This document shows, piece after piece, positions 47,942 through 57,612 of a stretch of 64,000 nt of DNA (position 1 is the first letter of the stretch; every line of letters starts with the position of its first letter). The notes beneath the pieces were generated by a model. The model was not told the origin of the DNA and ran no database searches. It saw only the letters and a program-made list of their open reading frames with translations. The position numbers and the translations under genes are program-made. Origin of the DNA: Candidatus Sodalis endolongispinus (GTDB lineage Bacteria > Pseudomonadota > Gammaproteobacteria > Enterobacterales > Enterobacteriaceae); assembly GCF_018777395.1 (NCBI RefSeq), contig NZ_JAFJYC010000001.1, forward strand, positions 1,426,001 to 1,490,000. The letters run 5' to 3'.

Positions 47942-48118
47942 TTACCTCTGTAGTGCCGCCTGGAAAGCCTGTTCCAGATCGGCAATTAAATCTTCGCTAT
48001 CTTCGATCCCGACCGACACGCGTAGCAGCGTTTCGCCAATACCGGCGCGGGCACGGGCTTCCGCCGCCATACCCGCATGCGTCATGGTCGCGGCGTGGGA
48101 AATAAGACTTTCCACGCC
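47942..48118 (-). pseudogene. metB: Cystathionine gamma-synthase, C-terminal fragment
   Basis: The last 58 codons of MetB are clear: GVESLISHAATMTHAGM and ETLLRVSVGIEDSEDLIADLE. Upstream of the first of these the similarity stops abruptly near 48118, and the next 170 bases are element-like sequence leading into an insertion sequence. The PLP-binding body and the divergent metJ are missing from this window. Confidence 0.9.
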
Positions 48119-48290
48119 CCTGTGGGGTGGCAAGCATTTCTGGACTCTCTAGGGTAACGATGGATTAGCCGGAAGCCCTTTACTGGCGCGGCTTACAGTG
48201 ATTTTACTGATTCTGGACTCGTCGCAAAAAAATGAGCGGAAAATGATTTTTTTGCACTATATTCTGGACTGGATTGATTGTAATTTGGAT
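48119..48290. other. Element-end-like sequence with TTCTGGACT repeated three times
   Basis: Between the metB break and insertion sequence copy A. TTCTGGACT occurs at 48138-48146, 48211-48219 and 48262-48270 in direct orientation. Repeated short sites at one end are typical of the termini of some transposons, so this may be a stub of another element that caused the metB break. Confidence 0.4.
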
Positions 48291-48327
48291 TGATCTTGCC
48301 CCGCCATCTCCGTACAGCTTTTGTATC

Positions 48328-49209
48328 TTAAGTTAACGAAGCCCGCTGCCGCCGGTATTCTCTCGGAGAGTGATATCCCAGCGCGCTGTGCGGATGGTTT
48401 TCATTGTAATGCGTGAACGCTGCTGCAAGGTTTCGCAGGGCTGTTCTCGCATCCGGTTTTGGCATGAACTCGATATAGTCTTCCTTCATCGTCTTCACGA
48501 ACCGTTCGGCCATGCCATTGCTCTGCGGGCTGCTCACCGCTGTTGTGCAGGGCTCCAGATCCAGTTCTCTGGCGAACCTCTGCGTTTCATGCGCGGTATA
48601 CGCTGAACCGTTGTCCGTCAACCACTGCACCGCTGTATCGGGTAACCTGTCGCCGAAGCGCTTTTCTACCGACATCAGCATCACATCCTGCACGGTCGAA
48701 CTGTCGTAGCCTACAGTGCTCGCAGCCCAGTCTATGGCCTCTCTGTCGCAGCAGTCCAGTGCGAACGTGACCCGCAGTTTTTCACCGTTGTCGCAGCCGA
48801 ACTCGAAGCCATCTGAACACCAGCGCATATCGCTTTCTGCCACCGCGATCCTGCCCTTATGCTCACGCCTCGGCCGCTCTGGTTTTCAATGTAATAACAG
48901 CAGGTTATGCTCACACATGATCCTGTAAAGTCGTTTCGCATTTACCGGCGGCAGTCCCTCTGCGCGACGTTGTTTACACAGGATGCCCCACACCCGCCGA
49001 TAGCCGTAGCTGGGCATATCGCTGATGATGTCGAGGATGTCCGACAGTATTTCAGCGTCTGCTTCGTCATTACGCCGGTTACAGCGCCTGTCCTGCCAGT
49101 CGGCAGAACGCTTAATCCGCAGTGACAGCGGCGCACGCGACCCGCTCATGGCGCGGCTGACCTGTGCTATTCCCCGGCCTTTGGCAACAAGGGCGCGTGC
49201 GCTATCCAT
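48328..49209 (-). pseudogene. Transposase OrfB of IS copy A, interrupted by TGA
   Basis: DDE integrase related to IS2 InsD. The frame runs [19 protein letters not shown] to NLLLLH, then TGA (48886-48888), then [29 protein letters not shown] in split form, with the catalytic D-D-E region ([37 protein letters not shown]). Everything else is in frame, so one codon (CGA to TGA) blocks it. Confidence 0.85.
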
Positions 49210-49553
49210 TTTCGTGACTGGCCGTACTCCACGGCTTCTTTTAGGATCTCAACCTCCATCGTCTTCTTACCCAGAAGGCGCTGGAGCTCCCGGACCTGCT
49301 TCAATGCAGCTGCAAGCTCAGAGGCAGGAACAACGTCCTCCCCGGCAGTGAGGCTGCCTTCCTGATATTGCTTTTTCCACTTAAACAGCAGGCTGGGCTG
49401 GATACCGTGCAGTCGTGCGAGATGGGAGACATTCATGCCGGGCTCCATCCTCTGCTGAATAATGGCCATTTTTTCCTGAGGAGTTTTACGTTTACGGACT
49501 TCTTGACCTAACAGGATCCCGGTCATATCAAGATTGGCGTTAGTGTTAGACAT
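49167..49553 (-). CDS. Transposase OrfA of IS copy A
   Basis: 128 residues. HTH region [23 protein letters not shown] and the leucine-zipper part [28 protein letters not shown] match IS2 InsC. Copy A has lost three codons (VAA after SLT) present in copies B and C. The end overlaps OrfB by 43 bases around CGAAAATGG, where a -1 shift could fuse the two. Confidence 0.85.
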   Translation of the reverse strand: MSNTNANLDMTGILLGQEVRKRKTPQEKMAIIQQRMEPGMNVSHLARLHGIQPSLLFKWKKQYQEGSLTAGEDVVPASELAAALKQVRELQRLLGKKTMEVEILKEAVEYGQSRKWIAHAPLLPKAGE

Positions 49554-49618
49554 ATATTCAAGCCTATCTCTTATCTGGAGATACAGCTACTGTCTGGTGT
49601 TTCAGGGGGATAAATCAC

Positions 49619-50109
49619 TGGCGCAAATCCCGCCTTCCTGGCGTCATAGCCAACCCTCAAGCTTTGACGCGCTTGAACAGCGCTATGGGTCGGACGGTTT
49701 GATGCAAAGGGCCAGAGACGTGTTTAGCGGCGTGGAAGGTCAACCGCCTTCTCCGCAAGCGCTGTTTTCGCTGGCCGCCGCAGGGGATGAGCGAGCGCAG
49801 GTGCTAATGAATGAGTACGGCGTCGAGCTGGGGCGTATCGCCGCCGCCGTGGCAACTATACTGGACCCTAGCATACTGATCCTCGGCGGCGGCCTGTCGC
49901 AAAATCTACCTTTCGCCCAGCGGATTATCGACGAGTTTACCCGGCGAAACCAAGACACGCGCATCGAGGTTTCCCAAATGGGTTCGGAGGCGACGGTGGT
50001 AGGAGCTTGCCTGCTGGCGCGAGATGTAGCCATAACGCATATTGTTGATCGCTATCATCGGCCGATTTGTGCTCGGCCAACCTTGCTACCGGTCGGGATT
50101 GAGCCATAA
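49619..50109 (+). pseudogene. ROK-family sugar kinase/regulator, 5'-truncated by IS copy A
   Basis: 163 codons of a ROK C-terminal domain: DPSILILGGGLSQN and GSEATVVGACLLA are the clear signatures. ROK proteins phosphorylate sugars such as fructose, N-acetylglucosamine or N-acetylmannosamine; which one cannot be told. The N-terminal ATP and zinc sites are gone. The frame is open leftwards into the IS end, with an ATG at 49534, so a hybrid of 191 residues could be made but would lack the nucleotide site. Confidence 0.8.
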
Positions 50110-50581
50110 CCGATAGTGTTAATCGCTACCACCGCCCAATATGTCTACCGGTATAGCGCCGACAGGCGAGAACAGATACCTGGGACGGCAAAGGGGACAT
50201 AGCAAGATGGCTAGCGCAGGAATCGCCCTAGCCAAGGCCACGGTATGCCTGCCGCAGGCATATCAACATCTGCGGCGCAGGCCGGCTTGCTATCGCCGGC
50301 TTATTCGTTACCGCACAACAGAGATCTTCTACCAGGGAGATTAAACCCTAACCGCCGGTTGTAGAGCATAACATCCTGGCGCTAGGGTTTTTTATTCAGG
50401 CTATGCGCAAGATCAAGGGCGCTTTAATAACCGGTCTGGCAGGGACCCGCATCCTCTACAGGCGTTTGACCACTTTAACACGACAATAAAATTTGAGACG
50501 TCATAAGGCCCGTCTTTTCAGCTGTATCTGGTGCTATGGCCCATTACCGCGCACTGGCAGAAAAAATTTATTTATGCATTC
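50110..50581. other. Intergenic after the ROK fragment
   Basis: 470 bases. A 67-codon frame (50141-50344) has no ribosome site or family signs. AAACCCTA (50345-50352) and TAGGGTTTTTT (50383 onward) could pair as a long-loop terminator on the plus strand. The composition shifts from GC-rich to AT-rich near 50480, which I take as the edge of the foreign block. Confidence 0.4.
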
Positions 50582-50842
50582 TCAGGCGGCGGAAGGGCTT
50601 AAGATAATTTTATTTTTGGGTTTTAGCGGTGGGTTTGGCGTACCGCCAATGACGGTATTCCCAGTAACCGCAACATTATCGCCATTCCCGGTATTTGCGG
50701 CAACTTCAGTATTTTCAGTATTAGCGGCATTCTCGGTATTGTCGATAACCTCAGAAACGTCGTCAAGTGCAGAGGCTAACTCAAAGGCGAGCGCACTTAA
50801 CGCCTCATTAAGTTGCGATATGCCAACTTCTTGTATTTCCAT
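50582..50842 (-). CDS. Unrecognised acidic Asn/Thr-rich small protein (gene B)
   Basis: 86 residues from ATG 50842 (an upstream TTG at 50863 would add seven). The N-terminus, MEIQEVGISQLNEALSALAF in part, predicts an amphipathic helix. It continues into a low-complexity stretch built of NTEN, ANTG and VTGN motifs, then a proline/lysine end. No family recognised. It follows gene A by about 25 bases in the same direction, so they probably form one transcript. Small acidic proteins next to secreted proteins can be chaperones, but the Asn/Thr tail argues against that. Confidence 0.5.
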   Translation of the reverse strand: MEIQEVGISQLNEALSALAFELASALDDVSEVIDNTENAANTENTEVAANTGNGDNVAVTGNTVIGGTPNPPLKPKNKIILSPSAA

Positions 50843-50866
50843 ATTAATATTCCGATTTAACAACGC

Positions 50867-51586
50867 TTACGGTGAGCGTACTAACATAGGAATGCTATCA
50901 CGCATTCTCATGGTCATTTTGACAGCTTTCTTTTTGACTGCGTAATAAATGCTGGCGGTTCCCCCCGCTGCAACTCCTAAGCCTACTATAACAGGCAGGT
51001 CCGAGCCTGAGCCAGTATCAGGCTCGGGCTCAATATTGTCGGTGGGTGTATTAGCGATCGATTGGGTGTCTTTAGCGATAACGTCGACCGTTGACTTGTC
51101 GTCGTCAGCAACAGCTTTAGCCGTCGGTTTGATAGGATCAGAAAGGGTAGCCGCGTCCAACTTGGCGTTATCTGAAAGCGTCTGCGTCGTTGGTTCGATG
51201 TTGGCAGTAGGCATCTTAGCCTCTTTCCCGCTATCGTCATGCTCCCCTTCAGTTGTCGATTTGGGTTGTGTCTTCTTTAACGCGGGACCCTCTGCTATGT
51301 CTTCCTGCGCGTCCGACTATCTGATCTGTGCAGCGGGTTGAGCGGTTGTATGCGTCTCTTTGGTCTCAATGCTGTCTTTATCCACTTTGGATGAATCACT
51401 TTCTAACTTTATTTTATGTCCTGAGTGGAGAAAAATCTCAAAGGCATTAAAAAATTCACTGAAGACGTGTTTTATTTCTCTCTTGCTTCTGCCGGAAGTA
51501 TCAATGATGAAAAAATATGGGTTTTGACCATCAGATGCGGCAATCGGTGTATTGGCCTCGGGTTTAATTATATGTGGTGATGTCAT
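50867..51586 (-). pseudogene. Unrecognised tail-anchored protein with an internal TAG (gene A)
   Basis: A single frame of 240 codons from ATG 51586 (ribosome site GAAGGA upstream) to 50867, interrupted only by TAG at 51317-51319. N-terminal part: globular-looking, with NPYFFIIDTSGRS and FSEFFNAFEIFLHSG. Middle: long Thr/Ser/Asp/Lys-rich disordered linker (DNAKLDAATLSDPIKPTAKA). C-terminus: one hydrophobic helix, VIVGLGVAAGGTASIYYAV, followed by KKKAVKM. The layout suits a secreted or surface protein with a membrane anchor, for example a type III effector, but no family is recognised. AT-rich unlike the chromosome around it. Confidence 0.5.
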
Positions 51587-52174
51587 AGGTTTCTGTCCTT
51601 CAGGTTGGGTTTTTTAACAAAAAAATATTCCATAAGGGTATTGGGATAATGCTGTGATTACTATTTATCATGTCATGCATAATGGGTGTTTTGAGAATCA
51701 GAATAATAGTCCCTCGTTATTGAATAAAGAAATAACACGAGCTCGAATTTCTCCTGATGCTGATGCTGATGGTGTCTCGATTATGTCAAAGTGACGATCC
51801 ATCTTGGCACCACACGCGTAATAGATCTCTGTGCAATGCAAGCCGCAGGTTTAGCAATACGCCACCCGTTTTGTTGCGTCATCCTCTTCAAATAGATAGC
51901 AAGGTCCTGTCAGCCAATATAAACCCGGGACATATCAAATGCGTCGATTAGCGCTACATCCGTATGCATGCGTTATTTTTTCTCATAAGCAGCGGGGCGA
52001 TGGAGCCGCGCTGTAACTAGAAACTTCAACTGACAACGGAAGAGTCTGTTTCAAACCAGTTCGAGACCTTCCCTCCTGGTCACTACAATCACCCCGGCGT
52101 TAGACCGGGGCAGAATAAAAGGCTGCTATATCGATTTACCCTATTATTATTTATCATAACTAATGATAGGTGGC
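51587..52174. other. AT-rich intergenic between genes A and C
   Basis: 588 bases upstream of gene A, which must hold its promoter. A plus-strand frame of 39 codons (ATG 51675 to TGA 51794, with NNSPSLLNKEITRARISPD) could be the start of a lost gene. A GC-rich hairpin, CCCCGG-N7-CCGGGG (52092-52110), lies downstream of gene C without a T-run; it may end gene C transcription. Confidence 0.4.
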
Positions 52175-52783
52175 TTACGGTCTCTTATGCCTCTCTGCCT
52201 GCCTTCTGAATAACCGATTATTCATTAACTCATTTTCGGAATGCAATGTTATTTTGCCACTAAGGCTGGAGTCTATTAATATTGAGCCGTGGTCTATTTG
52301 ATCACACTGTTTCGTGCTTGGAAAAGCAATGTTGGGTATTTCTATCTTGACTGATAACTTGCCCGGCGTTGGGGCAGTTTTTTTAGCGACACACTCCTGT
52401 GAAGCTGCGTTTTTAATCCCCACTGAGCTTAGAGGTTCAGCAATGAGGTATTTGCTCTCCGGCCAGGGTGACATCATTTGATGAATGGTGGCAAATGAGA
52501 GGCGTTTGGTAAGGTTAATATCATTCTCCACTAAATTATTTTCTACGTTAGATGCTTTATTACCCGTATGCGTAATGTTGTCTTTCTTTATGTAATTATA
52601 ATAAACCCAGGAGGTTCCATGGCCATGGTTGTTTGGTGTAATGTTAAGTTTTAGGGAAGTGCTGATAACATTCTTAATGTTTCCAAAGACATCGGAAAGC
52701 GAATTCGCGGCCTTTTTAACCACCTCACCAACGCCGTTGTTGTTAATCTTTGTTATGGATGGGGTTTCTGTTGCTATTTTCAT
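52175..52783 (-). CDS. Unrecognised 202-residue protein, secreted-effector-like composition (gene C)
   Basis: Open frame from ATG 52783 with a good ribosome site (CTCGGAG) seven bases upstream. The N-terminal 20 residues are rich in Ser, Thr, Ile and Asn without a hydrophobic signal (MKIATETPSITKINNNG), as is common for type III secretion signals. The middle is polar with scattered aromatic residues (WVYYNYIKKD, MMSPWPESKYLIAEPL); the C-terminus is basic (LFRRQAERHKRP). Three cysteines are widely spaced. No family recognised. AT-rich and Asn-rich, therefore probably acquired. Confidence 0.5.
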   Translation of the reverse strand: MKIATETPSITKINNNGVGEVVKKAANSLSDVFGNIKNVISTSLKLNITPNNHGHGTSWVYYNYIKKDNITHTGNKASNVENNLVENDINLTKRLSFATIHQMMSPWPESKYLIAEPLSSVGIKNAASQECVAKKTAPTPGKLSVKIEIPNIAFPSTKQCDQIDHGSILIDSSLSGKITLHSENELMNNRLFRRQAERHKRP

Positions 52784-54126
52784 GGTAACTCCGAGATATT
52801 AATTTTCAAAAAAACCATATCATAGACACGGGTGATTTTATATCAAGCAGTTATCAAAATTCGCTTTTGTCGACAAGGGATATAATGCTTAATGCCAGAA
52901 CGGGACTGCTATAATAATCGATATCAGTGAATGACGGTCTTATTAGCATTAAATTTTGTGTACTGACATGCTGATTTAAAATGAGCGGGACGACAGGTCG
53001 ATTAGCCTGGGCGGTAGTAAAAACTTAGTCGAAAATAAAGGTGGCGTGAAACCTGCGGCCATCGCTGGTGATTTCAAAGAGGGGAGACGGTATGTTGTTT
53101 TACTGCAGGCGTCTATGACTTTTTCGTGTCGCGTGGTTGTGCGTGAAAAGCGTCATATTGCCCCCAGCCACTGCATAAAAGGGGAAGGAACTCGCTGTGG
53201 TGGTAACTGCACCGCGTAAGATTTTGCCGCTTACTGACTTATCTTTCGGCATCTTTGCGCCGTGATGGCCTCAATTATTGTCTGATATCGTGCCATTAGA
53301 AAGAGAACGGTATAGGCTATTTTCTGGTTACTATGGCAACCGTCAGCGGGCGTGTCCGGGCGCTGACAAGTAGGCTTGTTGGGGGGATTATGGTGGCGAA
53401 AACAGGGAGAAATGGCTGAAACGAGTGTGGGATATTTTAGATAGTGCGCTGAATACCACTTTTACCGGATAGCAGTCTGGCATCCGGCCTAACAGGTCAG
53501 CAGGATAAGACCTTCACAACCACTTCGCAGCCATTACAGCCATCGTGATGGAAGTGCTTGGAATATTTGTCTGTAAGATCTAGCCAAGTGCCGACTGCGT
53601 TAGTCCACAGAACTGCTGTGGGCGCTGTGATAGATTACAAAACAAAGGGTTAATAGAAATGTCACAAGCACTCAGATGAAGCGCAAATACATTGCCATGC
53701 CCGTTCATTAGTCACCATCGCTGCCGCGCCTGGCATGTGACGCGTCTCTTTAACGTCGCCAGGGAGCCATTTCAAGTTGACTGGTGTGACCGTGCTTAAA
53801 CCGTAAGGTATGGCCCTGTCGGGTCATCCGCGTGCTGATAGAAGACGCTGTGGCAATAGCCGTATTAATGCGCGGTTAGGGCAACAGCTATGCGCTGGGT
53901 ATCCGAGCCACATCAACCGGCCTGTTTGCAGGCCGCGTTAGAGCACCCTTTGCCGCCTTGCAGGATGCAATTCGGCGTAAAGCAGACCGCAGACCATGGT
54001 TGGATGCGAGCTAATTCGGCATCCGGCAGTGCACACCCTGAAGCAGGAAACGCATGCTTCAAAGCGCGAGGGTGACCGCCGCGCTCTCAATGGCATGCTT
54101 CTCTATACAATGAAAATGGATTTTTC
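52784..54126. other. 1.3 kb without a recognisable gene
   Basis: Upstream of gene C the first 180 bases are AT-rich and would hold its promoter. Beyond 53000, stops occur in all frames and composition changes several times, as expected of patched remnants. A short stem, GTCAGCG...CGCTGAC (53342-53367), is present. No protein family could be read in either strand. Confidence 0.5.
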
Positions 54127-55057
54127 ATGAATAACACTTGTCTTTCGCAGCGATGTCAGTCGACGCGGGTGCCTGCTTTCGCGAAAATGCTGTTGGTCCT
54201 TTACTCTCCGTTGGCGACCGCCGCGCCGCCTGATACTCCTGAGCAAAGGGCCGCAGCGCTTGATGCCCGCTAGCAGTTGTGTCATCAAGAGCGCGAGCGT
54301 GCCTTGCAACGGCAAGATACGTTCAAGACTGATGAACGTCTTCCTCGCACCAATAAGCGTCAGCAGGATCACCCGAACGCTGAGCGTCCTTGTTTTATCA
54401 TTCACCGGCTTAGTCTTGTCGGGGAGTCGGCAGAGCGCGCTCGACGCCGCGGTGTCTGCCCAAGGCCGCTGCCTCGGTGCCCAAGGTATTGTGCTCGCCA
54501 TCAACAAAGTACAGAACGCCATTCTGGCTAAAGGGTATGTTACCTCGCGGGTGATGGCGCAGGAGCAGAGCATGACCAAAGGCGTCCAGACGCTCACCCT
54601 GCAGCCTGGGCGCATCAATGCCATCCGCCTCGACGCGGCGGTCTCTTGGCGCGCACGGCTGTGGAATGCCATTCCGGCCACATCGGGCGATTTTCTTAAT
54701 CTGCGCGATATCGAGCAAAGCCTGGAAAACCTCAAGCGGGTGCCCAACGTCAATGCCGATATCACTATTCTGCCCGGCAAGCGGGAGGCCACCAGTGACC
54801 TGCAGGTGGACTAGAAAGGAGGTTGGACGGTGCGGCTGCGTCTGGGGGTGGACGACAGCGGTGCCAACAGCACCGGGCGCTATCTCAGCTCGGCCACCCT
54901 AGCCTTCGATGGTCCTTTAGCGCATAACGACTTGTTTTACGCCAATATCGGTAAAGATACCTTTCAGCACGGGCCATTCGGCAACCGTTCGCACACCCTG
55001 AACTATTTTTTCCCGGTGGGCTACTGGGCATTCTCGGCGAACTACAACGACTATTGA
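54127..55057 (+). pseudogene. Two-partner secretion transporter (ShlB/HecB/CdiB type), wreck
   Basis: TpsB outer-membrane pores export haemolysins, adhesins or contact-dependent toxins. A signal-like N-terminus (LLVLYSPLATAAPP) is followed by a TAG (54271), Gln/Arg-rich linker and CFIIHRLSLVG (POTRA start). A frameshift near 54460 leads to the second POTRA, GRCLGAQGIVLAINKVQNAILAKGYVTS in parts, then TLQPGRINAIR and LNLRDIEQSLENLKRVP. A TAG at 54812 replaces a tryptophan, and the first barrel strands (LRLGVDDSGANSTGRY, FPVGYWAFS) end in TGA at 55055. The remaining barrel and the secreted partner are missing. Confidence 0.85.
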
Positions 55058-55805
55058 TCCGTCTATAGCTGAAGGATTTATTACCATTCCGGTATATATT
55101 AGCATGCTTTAATTGAAGAAAACTTAATTGATGTTCTTCGTGAGTAGGATGAAACCGCGTACCAACGTTTCCTTGAGATCCTCAAAGCGGAAGGCCATAT
55201 AGAGCCTGATTTTATTAATGTGTCACCCCGGCCACCTCAACGGGGGTCCTTCATTCGCCCGACCGGTTACTTAGCCCGATTTCCCTGGGCCAGGTTTTTG
55301 CGCAGCGCCAGTCTCTGTATCACTTGCTCCAGCTCCCGCCGCGACTGCACCGACAGCCGGTCAGTTTGTTGCAGCACCTTGTTCATCAGCGCGCTGGGCT
55401 GGGTAGTGATGACCAATCAGCCGTGCATCACCCTAGCCGCAAGTGATATGACGGTTAAAATTCCGGCCTGCTGTATCCGCTTGCCCTTAAGCTTAACGTA
55501 GGGTCTCGGTAGGCGTCTAGAGCGCTGCCCGCAACAATGTGACACACGGCTTTAGATAGAACGGGTTATGACATATCCTGTTTACAAGCCGCAGGAACGA
55601 CTCCCATTAGTTTGGGCGGGCAATGTATCACCCTCAGAATTTTTGCCAACCAATGGGCGCATGCAGAGTTAACTTCAAGGGAAAATTCAGTATAACGTTA
55701 GAAAGGGTCATTTCTGAGGGGCACGACGACATTTTTGCAACGACTACCTAGTGAACGACCGTTGCGAGACTGAACCTGCAACCAATGCGTGGAAATGCGG
55801 AATAA
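55058..55805. other. Patchwork of small coding remnants between TpsB and the att site
   Basis: On the plus strand EENLIDVLRE, a TAG, then YQRFLEILKAEGHIEPDFINV-like text (55110-55222, split here by the stop) looks like a decayed protein end. On the minus strand a 45-codon frame ending at 55267 contains LQQTDRLSVQSRRELEQ, strongly helical. Neither belongs to a family I recognise. The rest is unremarkable. Confidence 0.35.
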
Positions 55806-55806
55806 A

Positions 55807-55828
55807 TGGTGCCGGACTCGGAATCGAA
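55807..55828 (-). other. tRNA-Phe 3'-end fragment, probable att site
   Basis: On the minus strand TTCGATTCCGAGTCCGGCACCA is the T-arm and acceptor end of tRNA-Phe (E. coli: TTCGATTCCGAGTCCGGGCACCA) with one G missing. No other part of the tRNA is present. Such 3' fragments are left by elements that integrate in tRNA genes and mark the element end. Confidence 0.65.
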
Positions 55829-56190
55829 CATCACTTTATTCCTATGTTTTAGATGAATAAAAATATCATCTATTTAGTTTTACCAACTAACTTTTACCAA
55901 CAAATGGAGGCGAAAGTCGATTTAAATAAATAGTTTACAGTAGTGAACGTCAGTGAACATTACTGAACATCAAATCGCATGAGGCAAAAATCTTACAGGC
56001 CAACATCGACATATCCGATACTGTAAGAATAAAAGCACTTTTTGCTAAATTACATAACTAATTGTTTTTAATCGGCTTATCTGTATTCATGTGTGTTGTT
56101 ACCTCAAATGCCATGAAAAATCCAGCGTTTTTTGAAAATATAGTTGATTGTCATAAGCGATACTTGAATAATACATTCCATCAAACGACG

Positions 56191-56406
56191 ATGGAGAAAT
56201 ATAGGACGCAGAAGAAAAAACTAATCAGCATTTCTGAAGTAATCGACCGGACTGGTTATGGCCGGACATGGATTTATAACCTGATTAAAAAGAATAGCTT
56301 CCCAATGCCTGTTAAAACCGGTGAAAGAACTATCGCTTTTGTAGAAAGTGAAGTAGGCGCTTGGATTGATGAAAATATTTTTCTTTCACGTAATCAGGCT
56401 GCGTAA
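56191..56406 (+). CDS. AlpA-family DNA-binding regulator
   Basis: 71 residues from ATG 56191 (a longer reading from 56062 is possible). ISISEVIDRTGYGRTWIYNLIKK is the winged MerR-like HTH, and FPMPVKTGERTIAFVESEVGAWID matches the AlpA pattern (F-P-x-x-V...W-x-x-x-E-V-x-A-W). AlpA-type proteins regulate or help excise P4-like satellites and genomic islands. It lies 360 bases from the tRNA-Phe fragment; no integrase is in the window. A terminator follows. Confidence 0.75.
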   Translation: MEKYRTQKKKLISISEVIDRTGYGRTWIYNLIKKNSFPMPVKTGERTIAFVESEVGAWIDENIFLSRNQAA

Positions 56407-56531
56407 AAACACTCTCACCTACTATTTGTAATCTTGAATATGATGACACTATTTTTAGTGTAAAACGTCTCAAAATCGCATAAAGAGCGTTTTAAGGCTA
56501 TATATGAAAAATATTAGTTGCTTTGAGTAAA

Positions 56532-56556
56532 GGTCGGATTTCATCCGGCCTTTTTT
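56532..56556 (+). terminator. Terminator after the AlpA-like gene
   Basis: GGTCGGA-TTTCA-TCCGGCC followed by TTTTTT, about 125 bases after the stop codon. The bases between hold no gene. Confidence 0.75.
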
Positions 56557-56736
56557 ATGCGTGCTTTTATCTAATTGATCATGGTGATTAAAATATCTTT
56601 CACTTTCAATTGACAGGAAATATATAGACATCTATAAGAAATAAAGATACAAAAAAACAGATTTAAGGTCCGACCTTTTAAGGGCTAAAAAATTTTTGCT
56701 GATCTTGCCCCGCCATCTCCGTACAGCTTTTGTATC

Positions 56737-57612
56737 TTAAGTTAACGAAGCCCGCTGCCGCCGGTATTCTCTCGGAGAGTGATATCCCAGCGCGCTGTGC
56801 GGATGGTTTTCATTGTAATGCGTGAAAGCTGCTGCAAGGTTTCGCAGGGCTGTTCTCGCATCCGGTTTTGGCATGAACTCGATATAGTCTTCCTTCATCG
56901 TCTTCACGAACCGTTCGGCCATTCTCTGCGGGCTGCTCACCGCTGTTGTGCAGGGCTCCAGATCCAGTTCTCTGGCGAACCTCTGCGTTTCATGCGCGGT
57001 ATACGCTGAACCGTTGTCCGTCAACCACTGCACCGCTGTATCGGGTAACCTGTCGCCGAAGCGCTTTTCTACCGACATCAGCATCACATCCTGCACGGTC
57101 GAACTGTCGTAGCCTACAGTGCTCGCAGCCCAGTCTATGGCCTCTCTGTCGCAGCAGTCCAGTGCGAAGGTGACCCGCAGTTTTTCACCGTTGTCGCAGC
57201 CGAACTCGAAGCCATCTGAACACCAGCGCATATCGCTTTCTGCCACCGCGATCCTGCCCTTATGCTCACGCCTCGGCCGCTCTGGTTTTCAATGTAATAA
57301 CAGCAGGTTATGCTCACACATGATCCTGTAAAGTCGTTTCGCATTTACCGGCGGCAGTCCCTCTGCGCGACGTTGTTTACACAGGATGCCCCACACCCGC
57401 CGATAGCCGTAGCTGGGCATATCGCTGATGATGTCGAGGATGTCCGACAGTATTTCAGCGTCTGCTTCGTCATTACGCCGGTTACAGCGCCTGTCCTGCC
57501 AGTCGGCAGAACGCTTAATCCGCAGTGACAGCGGCGCACGCGACCCGCTCATGGCGCGGCTGACCTGTGCTATTCCCCGGCCTTTGGCAACAAGGGCGCG
57601 TGCGCTATCCAT
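56737..57612 (-). pseudogene. Transposase OrfB of IS copy B, interrupted by TGA
   Basis: Same TGA after NLLLLH (57289-57291) as copy A, followed in frame by the DDE domain. [10 protein letters not shown] replaces [12 protein letters not shown], an in-frame loss next to the catalytic glutamate region that may itself be damaging. Confidence 0.85.

Larger units (their letters stand above)
48291..49618 (-). mobile_element. IS2-group (IS3 family) insertion sequence, copy A
   Basis: 1328 bases bounded by TGATCTTGCCCCGCC (left) and the complement of TGATTTATCCCCCTG (right), imperfect terminal inverted repeats that also share an inner CAG. It carries two overlapping frames related to IS2 insC and insD. 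No target-site duplication is seen: the flanks are TGGAT and CTGGC. It separates the metB side from a truncated ROK gene, so a deletion between elements probably occurred. Confidence 0.92.
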
